Assembly: GCA_014763545.1 (NCBI GenBank)
Contig: JACXVD010000022.1
Span: 1 to 40,192, forward strand
Reading direction: 5' to 3'
Length of the DNA: 40,192 nucleotides
Source: Sphingomonadales bacterium
GTDB taxonomy: Bacteria > Pseudomonadota > Alphaproteobacteria > Sphingomonadales > Sphingomonadaceae
The notes under the pieces: generated by a model
Told to the model about the DNA's origin: nothing
Seen by the model: only the letters and a program-made list of their open reading frames with translations
The model's database searches: none
Program-made: the position numbers and the translations under genes
In this document: positions 9,645-17,587 of the stretch, in pieces
How the letters are laid out: each line of letters starts with the position of its first letter
How positions within the stretch are numbered: the first letter of the stretch is position 1

Positions 9645-9680
9645 CATATGTATGTTGTGCGGCGCACAAACATACGTATG
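9645..9680. promoter_or_regulatory. Large palindromic operator between lacI-type gene and TonB receptor
   Basis: A near-palindrome of 36 bp is centred on TTGTGC-GGC-GCACAA, a perfect 6-bp inverted repeat (9655-9669). The outer arms are CATATGTATG on the left and CATACGTATG on the right. The right arm is itself a perfect 10-bp palindrome. It lies about 100 bp from the LacI start and about 140 bp from the receptor start, in an AT-rich patch of an otherwise GC-rich gap. This is the best candidate for the LacI binding site and may contain two stacked operators. Confidence 0.6.
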
Positions 9681-9817
9681 CCGTGTTTCGCGGCGGGGCC
9701 GCGCGGACCTATGAGCCGCGCTGACGAGCCCGACCGGGTCGCACCCATCGTGCTCGCATGGACTGGCAACTGCATAAGCCGCGCCACAGCCCGCGGCATG
9801 TTTGGGGAGAGAAAACC

Positions 9818-12514
9818 GTGGCAAATCGCAATTTCCTGGCCGCATCGGCCAGCGGTTCCGCACTTGCGCTCGCACTGGCGCTGGGTGTCGCGCCGCAGGC
9901 CGCCTTTGCACAGGACGCCCAGCCCGCCGCCGATGAGGCGCAGGACAATGGCGAAACCGTTATCACCGTGACCGGCTTTCGTGCCTCGCTGCAGACCGCG
10001 ACCAGCACCAAGAAGCGCGCCGATGTGGTCGTGGAATCGGTTGCCGCGGAAGACATCGGCAAGCTGCCCGACAACAGCATCGGTGAATCGATCGCCCGCC
10101 TGCCGGGTATCGCCGCGCAGCGCGCCAACGGCCGCGCCAACATCATCTCCATCCGTGGCTTCGGCCCCGACTTTTCGACCACCACGCTGAACGGTCGCGA
10201 GCAGACCACCACCAACGACAGCCGCGCGGTGGAATTCGACCAGTTCCCCTCCGAAATCCTTTCCGGCGTCGATGTCTACAAGACCTCTTCGGCCGATCAC
10301 ACTGCCGGCGGGCTGGTCGGCAGCATCAATCTGCGCACCATCCGCCCGCTCGATGCCAAGAAGCGCGTCCTCGCGATCGGCGCGCGCGGCACCTATGTCG
10401 ACCAGAAGGTGATCCCGACCGTCACCGACAAGGGCTATCGCGTGTTCGGCACCTTCGTGGATACGTTTGCCGACGACACGATGGGTATCGCCCTGTCGGC
10501 GGCCTATACCGACGAGCCGTACCAGACGCATGACTGGAATGCCTGGGGCTATGGCGATTACGACGGCAACGGCAATTACGGCATCAGCGGCGTCAAGACC
10601 TGGGAAGAGGCTTCGCGTCTTAAGCGGCTGGGCATCAACGGCACCTTCCAGGCCAAGCTGGGCGACCAGCTGACCTTCACCGTCGATGGCTTCTATTCGC
10701 ATTTCGACGAGAAGCTCGACCAGAAGGGCTTCGAAATGCCGATCCTGTGCTGCGGCTCGACCGTCACGGGTTTCACTTCGCAGCCGCTGTCCGGCATTGC
10801 TGCCGGTTCCTCGATCGTCACCAGCGCGACCTGGACCGGGCGGCCGATCATCGAAAACTACGCGACCGACCAGAAGAACGACACCTATTCGTTCGGCGGC
10901 AATCTCGCCTGGGATAATGACGCTGGCACCCGCGCGACGATCGACGTCAGCTGGTCGCGCACCGACCGCTGGCAGGATCGCCTCGAAACCACGGCCGGGC
11001 TAGGTCACAATCTGCCGACCCCGGGCGGTACCTTCGGCTACACGCTCACCGACCATGCGCTGGAATTCACCAGCGACTTCAACGGGGTCGACCCGGCGCT
11101 GGTGCTGACCGACGTGCAGGGCTGGTCGGGCAGCACGGTGCAGGCCGGTTACGACAAGATCCGCCGCAGCCGCGACGATCTGAAGGAAATCCGCGCCGAG
11201 GTTGAACAGGATATCGGCGGCGGCTTGATCGAATCGATCAAGCTCGGTGTCGACCACACCTATCGCACCAAGACCCTGACGCAGGACGAAGCTTTCCTAG
11301 TCCCGCCGAACGGTGCCGAGACCGCTGCGATTCCGTCGAACCTGCTGCTCACCCCGGTGAACCTGTCGCGCGGCTTCGGCCCGATCCTGTCCTACGATCC
11401 GCGCACGCTGGTCGGCGCGGGCGTGCTCGATTACCAGGCCAACCCGTATGGCGCCTCGCAGGCTTATGACATCACCGAAGATGTCTGGACGCCTTTCGCC
11501 ATGGCTCGCCTCCACGCACAGCTGGGCGATAGCGAACTGACCGGTAATATCGGGGTCCAGGCGATCCACACCTCGCTGACGTCGGAAGGTGCCGTCAATC
11601 CGACGGTCAAGGACAACTACTGGATGGTGCTGCCCAGCCTCAACCTGGCGGTCCGCACCCCGTATGACATGGTCATCCGTTTCGCTGCCGCCAAGCAGAT
11701 GATGCGCCCGCGCCTGCCGCAGATGAACAACATCATCGGCTTCGGCGTGAACAACTCCTACAATCCCCCGATCTATACCGGTGGCGGCGGCAACCCGCTG
11801 CTGCGCCCCTATCGCGCCACCGCGCTCGACCTCAGCGTCGAGAAATACTTCGGCAACAAGGGTTATGTTGCGGTCCAGCTCTATTGGAAGCATCTGGACG
11901 ATTACGTTGATCCCAGTGCCAACGATCTGGCGTTCGATTATTCCGGCTTCCCGCTTCCCGCAGGGCAGGTGCCGTCTTCGCCGATCGGTATCTTCAGCGG
12001 CCCGGTAAACACCCATGGCGGCTACATCATGGGTGGCGAAGTCGCCGGTACCATCCCGTTCGAAGTCTTCTCACCTGCGCTCGAAGGTTTCGGCATCACC
12101 GGTGGCTTCGGTCTCACCTACACCAAGGCGTTCGACTACAACGGAAACGCTTCGACGATCCCGGGTTATTCGAAATATGTCGGCAACCTGACCGCGTTCT
12201 ACGAAAACTCGGGCTTCAGCCTGCGTGGCAGCATGCGGTATCGTTCGGGCTTCCTCGGTGACTTCTCGCTGTTCAGCGGCGGGCTGGATCGTCAGTCGGT
12301 GCTGTCGGAAACCGTGATCGACGCGCAGATCGGGTATGATTTCCCCGAAAGTTCGGCCCTTAATGGGCTGTCGCTGTTCCTGCAGGGGCAGAACCTGACC
12401 GACGAACGCCAGGCGACGCTCGCCCAGATCAACGGGCAGGCGATCTCCGATGCGTGGCTGAAGTACCAGACCTACGGTCGCCGCTTCCTCGCGGGCTTCA
12501 CCTACAAGTTCTGA
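9818..12514 (+). CDS. TonB-dependent receptor, probable maltodextrin importer
   Basis: This 898-residue outer-membrane receptor is of the Xanthomonas/Caulobacter type. A signal peptide ending in AAFAQ is followed by a TonB-box-like ETVITVTG, a plug domain (SIGESIARLPGIAAQR, ISIRGFGPD, and GGLVGSINLRTIRPL), and a beta-barrel ending in a terminal Phe, as outer-membrane insertion requires. I place the start at the GTG at 9818 because GGGGAGA precedes it and the signal peptide then starts correctly. An upstream ATG at 9758 would add an implausible leader of 20 residues. No SusD partner follows. Co-localised amylase and glucosidases suggest maltodextrins as ligand, as for Caulobacter MalA; this is inference. 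Confidence 0.93.
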   Translation: MANRNFLAASASGSALALALALGVAPQAAFAQDAQPAADEAQDNGETVITVTGFRASLQTATSTKKRADVVVESVAAEDIGKLPDNSIGESIARLPGIAAQRANGRANIISIRGFGPDFSTTTLNGREQTTTNDSRAVEFDQFPSEILSGVDVYKTSSADHTAGGLVGSINLRTIRPLDAKKRVLAIGARGTYVDQKVIPTVTDKGYRVFGTFVDTFADDTMGIALSAAYTDEPYQTHDWNAWGYGDYDGNGNYGISGVKTWEEASRLKRLGINGTFQAKLGDQLTFTVDGFYSHFDEKLDQKGFEMPILCCGSTVTGFTSQPLSGIAAGSSIVTSATWTGRPIIENYATDQKNDTYSFGGNLAWDNDAGTRATIDVSWSRTDRWQDRLETTAGLGHNLPTPGGTFGYTLTDHALEFTSDFNGVDPALVLTDVQGWSGSTVQAGYDKIRRSRDDLKEIRAEVEQDIGGGLIESIKLGVDHTYRTKTLTQDEAFLVPPNGAETAAIPSNLLLTPVNLSRGFGPILSYDPRTLVGAGVLDYQANPYGASQAYDITEDVWTPFAMARLHAQLGDSELTGNIGVQAIHTSLTSEGAVNPTVKDNYWMVLPSLNLAVRTPYDMVIRFAAAKQMMRPRLPQMNNIIGFGVNNSYNPPIYTGGGGNPLLRPYRATALDLSVEKYFGNKGYVAVQLYWKHLDDYVDPSANDLAFDYSGFPLPAGQVPSSPIGIFSGPVNTHGGYIMGGEVAGTIPFEVFSPALEGFGITGGFGLTYTKAFDYNGNASTIPGYSKYVGNLTAFYENSGFSLRGSMRYRSGFLGDFSLFSGGLDRQSVLSETVIDAQIGYDFPESSALNGLSLFLQGQNLTDERQATLAQINGQAISDAWLKYQTYGRRFLAGFTYKF

Positions 12515-12523
12515 TGGGCCAAG

Positions 12524-12560
12524 GGTGTGTCCGGCGGGGGTTTGACCTGCCGGACACACC
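12524..12560 (+). promoter_or_regulatory. Strong intercistronic hairpin downstream of the TonB receptor
   Basis: A perfect 12-bp stem (GGTGTGTCCGGC with its complement) and a 13-base loop lie 9 bp after the receptor stop and 19 bp before the next start. There is no following T-run, so full termination is doubtful. Such hairpins commonly protect the 3' end of the upstream message or cause partial termination, which would leave more receptor than downstream enzyme. Confidence 0.7.
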
Positions 12561-12579
12561 GGGCCACTGATCTTGTACC

Positions 12580-14085
12580 ATGAGCAACGCAGCGCCCCTC
12601 CAGATCGTGATTGCCGGCGGCGGTACGGCGGGCTGGACGGCAGCCGCTGTGCTGGCCCGCTTCATCGGCGATGCCGCGACCATCACCCTCGTCGAATCCG
12701 AGGCGATCGGCACGGTCGGCGTCGGTGAGGCGACGATACCGCAGATCCATAATCTGATCATCGGCCTCGGGCTGGACCAGGCCGAATTCATGGCCGCGAC
12801 CAATGCCAGCTTCAAACTGGGCATCGAGTTCGATGGCTGGCTGCGCCCCGGCGAAAGTTACATCCATTCCTTCGGCAGCGTGGGGCGCGGGGCGGGGCTG
12901 ATCCCCTTCCGCCAGCTGTGGCTGCGCGGCCGCTCCATGGGCGTGGCGACGGATTACGGCGACTACAGCGCCAATGTCGCGGCGGCGCGGGCAGGGCGCT
13001 TTGCCCTCGGCACCGCAAGCGCGACGCAGCCCGAACTTGCCTACGCCTATCATTTCGACGCCAGCCTGCTGGCGAAGCTCCTGCGGCAATATTCCGAACA
13101 GCGCGGCGTGACCCGCGTCGAAGGAATGATCGAGGCGGTCGAACGCGATGCGCAGAGCGGCGATATCGCGGCGCTGCGGCTGGATGGCGGCCGGCGGGTC
13201 GCGGGCAGTTTCTTCATCGACTGCACTGGTTTTCGCAGCCTGTTGCTGGGCGATGCGCTGGGTGTTCCGTTCGAGGATTGGAGCCATTGGCTGCCCTGCG
13301 ACACTGCGCTGGCGGTGCCGAGCGAGGGCGGGGCGTTTCGTCCCTACACCCAGTCGATGGCCCGCCCGGCTGGCTGGCAATGGCGCATCCCCTTGCAGCA
13401 CCGCACGGGCAACGGCCATGTGTTCTGCTCGCGCTACATGTCGGTGGACGAAGCGAGCGCGATCCTGCTCGCCAATCTCGAGGGCAAGCCGCTGGCCGAC
13501 CCGCGCCCGATCCGCTTCACCACCGGCCACCGCCGCGAATTCTGGTCGCATAATTGCCTCGCGCTGGGGCTGGCTGCGGGCTTCATGGAGCCGCTGGAAT
13601 CGACGTCGATCCATCTCGTCCAGTCGGCTATCGACCGCCTGTTGAAACTGCTGCCGGGCGACCTGTCCGACCTGTCCGCGCCGCGCGCCGCGTTCAACCG
13701 ACTGTCCGATGTCGAATGGGCGCGGGTGCGCGATTTCCTGATCCTGCACTATGTCGCCAATGCGCGCGAGGGCGAGCCATTCTGGGACCATTGCCGGGCG
13801 ATGCAGATTCCCGCGACCCTGGCAGGAAAGATCGCTCTGTTCGGCCAGTCCGGCGCTTTCGTGCGCGAGGAAGACGAATTGTTCCTCGACGACAGCTGGG
13901 GGCAGGTGATGATCGGGCAGGGGATCGCGCCGCGCCATTACTCGCCGCTGGCCGATAATGTGCCGGGCGAGGATCTCGGCCCGTTCCTCGAAACGCTGGC
14001 CAAGGCCGCACGACTGCGTGCCGACGCGATGCCGACGCATCGCGCCTTTATCGATGCGATGATGCAGCAGGGGGTTGCCCGATGA
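12580..14085 (+). CDS. Flavin-dependent (tryptophan) halogenase-family protein 1
   Basis: The 501-residue protein aligns with PrnA/RebH-type FADH2-dependent halogenases. Visible motifs are the FAD-binding GGGTAGW (13-19), VGVGEATIP (46-54), the catalytic lysine in NASFK at residue 79 (the same number as RebH and PrnA K79), the diagnostic W-x-W-x-I-P at 266-271, and EPLEST, which holds the catalytic Glu-Ser pair. All signature residues are intact, so it may halogenate a substrate, using reduced flavin from a separate reductase not seen here. TonB-receptor-linked homologues in Xanthomonas and Brevundimonas are known to brominate indole in vitro; their natural substrate is unclear. Its stop overlaps the amylase ATG by 4 bases. 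A role in glucan use is not established. Confidence 0.9.
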   Translation: MSNAAPLQIVIAGGGTAGWTAAAVLARFIGDAATITLVESEAIGTVGVGEATIPQIHNLIIGLGLDQAEFMAATNASFKLGIEFDGWLRPGESYIHSFGSVGRGAGLIPFRQLWLRGRSMGVATDYGDYSANVAAARAGRFALGTASATQPELAYAYHFDASLLAKLLRQYSEQRGVTRVEGMIEAVERDAQSGDIAALRLDGGRRVAGSFFIDCTGFRSLLLGDALGVPFEDWSHWLPCDTALAVPSEGGAFRPYTQSMARPAGWQWRIPLQHRTGNGHVFCSRYMSVDEASAILLANLEGKPLADPRPIRFTTGHRREFWSHNCLALGLAAGFMEPLESTSIHLVQSAIDRLLKLLPGDLSDLSAPRAAFNRLSDVEWARVRDFLILHYVANAREGEPFWDHCRAMQIPATLAGKIALFGQSGAFVREEDELFLDDSWGQVMIGQGIAPRHYSPLADNVPGEDLGPFLETLAKAARLRADAMPTHRAFIDAMMQQGVAR

Positions 14086-15965
14086 ATTTGCGTGCCACCC
14101 TGATGGCGCTGCCGCTGGCGGCGCTGAGCCTGTCCGCCTGCACCTCCACCGGTGTCGCCCGTGAAGCCGCGCCGGACGCGAGTGCGGCGGCCCCTGCGGC
14201 AGGGGCTGCGGTGGCGGCAATGCGCGCCCGCCCGCCCGAAGACGAGGTGGTCTATTTCGTCCTGCCCGACCGGTTCGCCAATGGCGATCCGGCGAACGAT
14301 CTGGGCGGCTACCCGGCCGACCGGCTCAAGAGCGGGTTCGATCCGGCGGCCAAGGGTTTCTACCACGGCGGCGACCTCAAGGGGCTGACCGCCAAGCTCG
14401 ACTACATCCAGCAGATGGGCGTGACCGCGATCTGGTTTGCGCCGATCTTCAAGAACAAGCCCGTGCAAGGCCCCAAGGGTGACGAGAGCGCGGGGTATCA
14501 CGGCTATTGGGTGACCGATTTCACCCAGGTCGATCCGCATTTCGGCACCAATGACGATTTCCGTGCCTTCGTTTCCGCCGCGCATGCGCGCGGGATCAAG
14601 GTCTATATGGACATCATCGTCAACCACACGGCCGATGTGATCCAGTATCGCGAGGGGGCGGACACCGGCTTCTCCTATCGCAGCAAGGCGGATTATCCTT
14701 TCTCGACGCGCGGCAATGCGCAGGGTGCGCCGATCAACCCCGGCTTCATGGGGGACGGCGATGCCTCGCCTGCCAACTGGGCGAAACTGGTCGATCCGTC
14801 CTTCGCTTACACGCCCTTCGTCCCTGAGGCGGAGAAGAACGTCAAGGTTCCCGCCTGGCTCAACGATCCGATCTACTACCACAATCGCGGCAATTCGAAC
14901 TGGGTCGGCGAAAGCTCGCTTTATGGCGATTTCGTGGGGCTGGACGATGTCGCGACCGAAAATCCCCGCGTGGTTTCGGGAATGATCGAGATTTTCGGCG
15001 GCTGGATCGACAACTTCGGGATCGACGGCTTCCGCATCGACACCGCGCGCCATGTGAACCCCGAATTCTGGCAGCAATTCGTCCCCGCGATGCTGGCGCG
15101 CGCGAAGGCGAAGGGCATCCCCCATTTCCATATCTTCGGCGAAATCGCCTACGAAGTGCCGAGCGCCGCACCGGCGGCCGAAGTGATGGCCAACAGCGGC
15201 TTGCCCGCTGCGCTCGACATGGGTTTCGCCAAGGCCGCGCAAATGGTCGTGTCGGGTAAGGCATCGCCGCAGGTGATGGCCGAGCTGCTGCAGCAGGACG
15301 TGCTCTACCCCGGTGGCGCCAGCACCGCGCTGCAACTGCCGACATTCCTGGGCAACCACGATTTCGGTCGCTTCTCGATGTTCGTGAAGCAAGCCAACCC
15401 CGACGCAAGCGACGAGGAACTGCTCGCCCGGGTGGAGCTGGGCCATGCCATGCTGTTGCTGCTGCGCGGCGTGCCGGTGATCTATTACGGCGACGAACAG
15501 GGCTTCGTGTCCGATGGCAACGACCAGCTGGCGCGCGAAGACATGATGCCCAGCAAGGTCGCGGTCTACAATGACAATCGCTTGCTCGGCACCGCTGCCA
15601 CGACCGCCGATGCCAATTTCGACACCGGTCACCCGCTCTACCGGCAGGTGCGTGCGCTGGCCGAAGTGCGGCTGGACAATCCGGCGCTGACCGAAGGGCT
15701 GACGACGATCGCCGCCTTCGATACCGAGCCGGGCCTGCTGGCGGTGGTGCGCAAGGATCCGGCGAGCGGGCAGCGCGTGCTGCTGGCTTTCAACACATCG
15801 GCCCGGTCGATCGACCGCGCGGTCGCGGTGGATTACGACATCGGTCGGATGGCGCCGCTCGCGGGGCAATGCCCGGTTTCAGTTACTGCGCCGGGATCGG
15901 CGCGCATCAGCCTGGCGGCATTCGGTTTCGCTGCCTGCGAATTGCTGCCCGGAGACGGAGAATGA
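14082..15965 (+). CDS. GH13 alpha-amylase-type lipoprotein
   Basis: This 627-residue GH13 enzyme should hydrolyse alpha-1,4-glucans, cyclodextrins or pullulan-like chains. A lipoprotein signal peptide with lipobox LSAC (Cys about 20) suggests outer-membrane or periplasmic anchoring. The (beta/alpha)8 barrel carries the conserved regions: I, DIIVNHT; II, GFRIDTARH with nucleophile D320; III, FGEIAY with acid/base E354; IV, FLGNHD with D427. After the barrel comes a beta-sandwich domain. The ATG overlaps the preceding stop by 4 bases and its own stop overlaps the next gene, so expression is translation-coupled. The organisation resembles SusA/neopullulanase-type enzymes. Exact specificity cannot be decided by eye. 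Confidence 0.93.
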   Translation: MNLRATLMALPLAALSLSACTSTGVAREAAPDASAAAPAAGAAVAAMRARPPEDEVVYFVLPDRFANGDPANDLGGYPADRLKSGFDPAAKGFYHGGDLKGLTAKLDYIQQMGVTAIWFAPIFKNKPVQGPKGDESAGYHGYWVTDFTQVDPHFGTNDDFRAFVSAAHARGIKVYMDIIVNHTADVIQYREGADTGFSYRSKADYPFSTRGNAQGAPINPGFMGDGDASPANWAKLVDPSFAYTPFVPEAEKNVKVPAWLNDPIYYHNRGNSNWVGESSLYGDFVGLDDVATENPRVVSGMIEIFGGWIDNFGIDGFRIDTARHVNPEFWQQFVPAMLARAKAKGIPHFHIFGEIAYEVPSAAPAAEVMANSGLPAALDMGFAKAAQMVVSGKASPQVMAELLQQDVLYPGGASTALQLPTFLGNHDFGRFSMFVKQANPDASDEELLARVELGHAMLLLLRGVPVIYYGDEQGFVSDGNDQLAREDMMPSKVAVYNDNRLLGTAATTADANFDTGHPLYRQVRALAEVRLDNPALTEGLTTIAAFDTEPGLLAVVRKDPASGQRVLLAFNTSARSIDRAVAVDYDIGRMAPLAGQCPVSVTAPGSARISLAAFGFAACELLPGDGE

Positions 15966-17587
15966 ACGAGATGTCCAGCCCTGTCCCTGCCCCCACCGGG
16001 AAGGCTGAAGCCACGCTGCCATGGTGGCGCGGGGCGGCGATCTACCAGATCTATCCGCGCAGTTTCATGGATTCCAACGGCGACGGGATCGGCGATTTGC
16101 CGGGGATCACCGCGCGGCTCGATCATGTTGCCGCGCTCGGGGTCGATGCGATCTGGATCTCGCCCTTCTTCACCAGCCCGATGCGCGATTTCGGCTATGA
16201 CGTGGCCGATTATTGCGACGTCGACCCGATTTTCGGAACGCTGGCCGATTTCGATGCGCTGGTGGCGAAAGCGCATGCGCTGGGGCTGAAGGTGCTGATC
16301 GACCAGGTCTATGCCCATACGTCGGATGATCACGCTTGGTTCGCCGAGAGCCGGGGCAGCCGCAACAATCCCAAGGCCGACTGGTATGTCTGGGCCGATG
16401 CCAAGCCGGACGGCAGCCCGCCGAGCAACTGGCAATCGGTGTTCGGCGGCCCGGCGTGGACGTGGGACGCGCGGCGGCGCCAGTATTACATGCACAATTT
16501 CCTCACCAGCCAGCCGCAGCTCAATTTGCATAGTCCCGATGTGCAGGATGCACTGCTGGGCGTGGCGCGTTTCTGGCTGGATCGCGGGGTCGACGGGTTC
16601 CGGATCGACGCGCTCAATTTCACGATGCACGATCCGCAATTGCGCGACAATCCGCCCGCCCCGCCGAGCGACAAGCCGCGCACCCGCCCGTTCGATTTCC
16701 AGCTGAAGCGCTATAACCAGTCGCACCCGGACATCCCGCAGTTCATCCGCCGGATCCGTTCGTTGCTCGATGAATACGGCGCCACCTTCACCGTGGCCGA
16801 GGTCGGCGGTGACGAGGCCGACACGGAAATGAAGGCATTCACCGCTGGCGAGACGCATCTCAATTCGGCCTATGGGTTCGACTTCCTCTATGCCGAACGC
16901 CTGACCCCGGGGCTGGTCTGCGCGGCGCTGGCTGGCTGGCCGGATGAACCGGGCGTGGGCTGGCCGAGCTGGGCGTTCGAGAACCATGACGCCCCGCGCG
17001 CCCTGTCGCGCTGGTGGGCGGGCGAACACCAGGCCCCTGCGGCGCGGCTGAAGATCGCCCTGCTGTGCGCGCTGCGCGGCAATATCATCCTGTTCCAGGG
17101 CGAAGAGCTGGGGCTGACCCAGGTCGATATTCCCTTCGACATGCTGCAGGATCCAGAAGCCATCGCCAATTGGCCGCTGACGCTCAGCCGCGACGGAGTG
17201 CGCACGCCGCTGCCGTGGGAAGCGGCGGCCCATGCGGGAGGTTTTTCGAGCGGCGACCCGTGGCTGCCGCTCGGGGCGGAGAATATCGGCCGCGCGGTCG
17301 ATCTGCAGGAGCATGACGCGCAATCGCTGCTCGCCCACACCCGCGCCATGCTGGCGCTGCGCGCGGCGCATCCCGCGCTGCATCATGGCGGCGCGGCATG
17401 CCGTGCCGAAGGTGCGCTGCTGTCGATTACCCGCACCACGCCCGAGGAGATTGTCGAGTGCCGCTTCAATTTGTCGTCCGAATCGCTCGAACTGCCCGAA
17501 GCGGTGGCGGGGACCGTGCTGGCCAGCGTCAATGGGGCGCAGGGAAGGCATCTGCCGCCGTTCGGCGCGCTGGTGGTGCGCCGGTGA
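15962..17587 (+). CDS. GH13 alpha-glucosidase (GH13_23-like)
   Basis: A 541-residue exo-acting alpha-glucosidase begins WWRGAAIYQIYPRSF, typical of oligo-1,6-glucosidase and alpha-glucosidase groups. Conserved regions are DQVYAHTSDDH (I), GFRIDALNF with nucleophile D216 (II), VAEVGGDE with acid/base E280 (III) and ENHDAPRA with D343 (IV). The DQV-HTSD form of region I is typical of the proteobacterial GH13_23 enzymes that split maltose and transfer glucosyl groups. No signal peptide is evident, so it is probably cytoplasmic. The reading frame extends upstream to 15869, but the ATG at 15962 overlaps the amylase stop by 4 bases and has GGAGACGGAG before it, so it is preferred. Confidence 0.93.
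   Translation: MNEMSSPVPAPTGKAEATLPWWRGAAIYQIYPRSFMDSNGDGIGDLPGITARLDHVAALGVDAIWISPFFTSPMRDFGYDVADYCDVDPIFGTLADFDALVAKAHALGLKVLIDQVYAHTSDDHAWFAESRGSRNNPKADWYVWADAKPDGSPPSNWQSVFGGPAWTWDARRRQYYMHNFLTSQPQLNLHSPDVQDALLGVARFWLDRGVDGFRIDALNFTMHDPQLRDNPPAPPSDKPRTRPFDFQLKRYNQSHPDIPQFIRRIRSLLDEYGATFTVAEVGGDEADTEMKAFTAGETHLNSAYGFDFLYAERLTPGLVCAALAGWPDEPGVGWPSWAFENHDAPRALSRWWAGEHQAPAARLKIALLCALRGNIILFQGEELGLTQVDIPFDMLQDPEAIANWPLTLSRDGVRTPLPWEAAAHAGGFSSGDPWLPLGAENIGRAVDLQEHDAQSLLAHTRAMLALRAAHPALHHGGAACRAEGALLSITRTTPEEIVECRFNLSSESLELPEAVAGTVLASVNGAQGRHLPPFGALVVRR

Noticed and set aside
9758-9817. Upstream ATG for the first TonB receptor.
   Set aside because: It adds a charged, His-rich leader before a good signal peptide. 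The GTG at 9818 has a ribosome site and gives a normal N-terminus.
12502-14220. Long minus-strand frame opposite the first halogenase.
   Set aside because: The plus-strand halogenase has complete family motifs. The antisense product has no recognisable domain and a composition biased by GC-rich codons.
13938-15869. Long minus-strand frame (643 codons) opposite the amylase.
   Set aside because: Antisense to a GH13 enzyme with all catalytic regions. No motif or ribosome site supports it.
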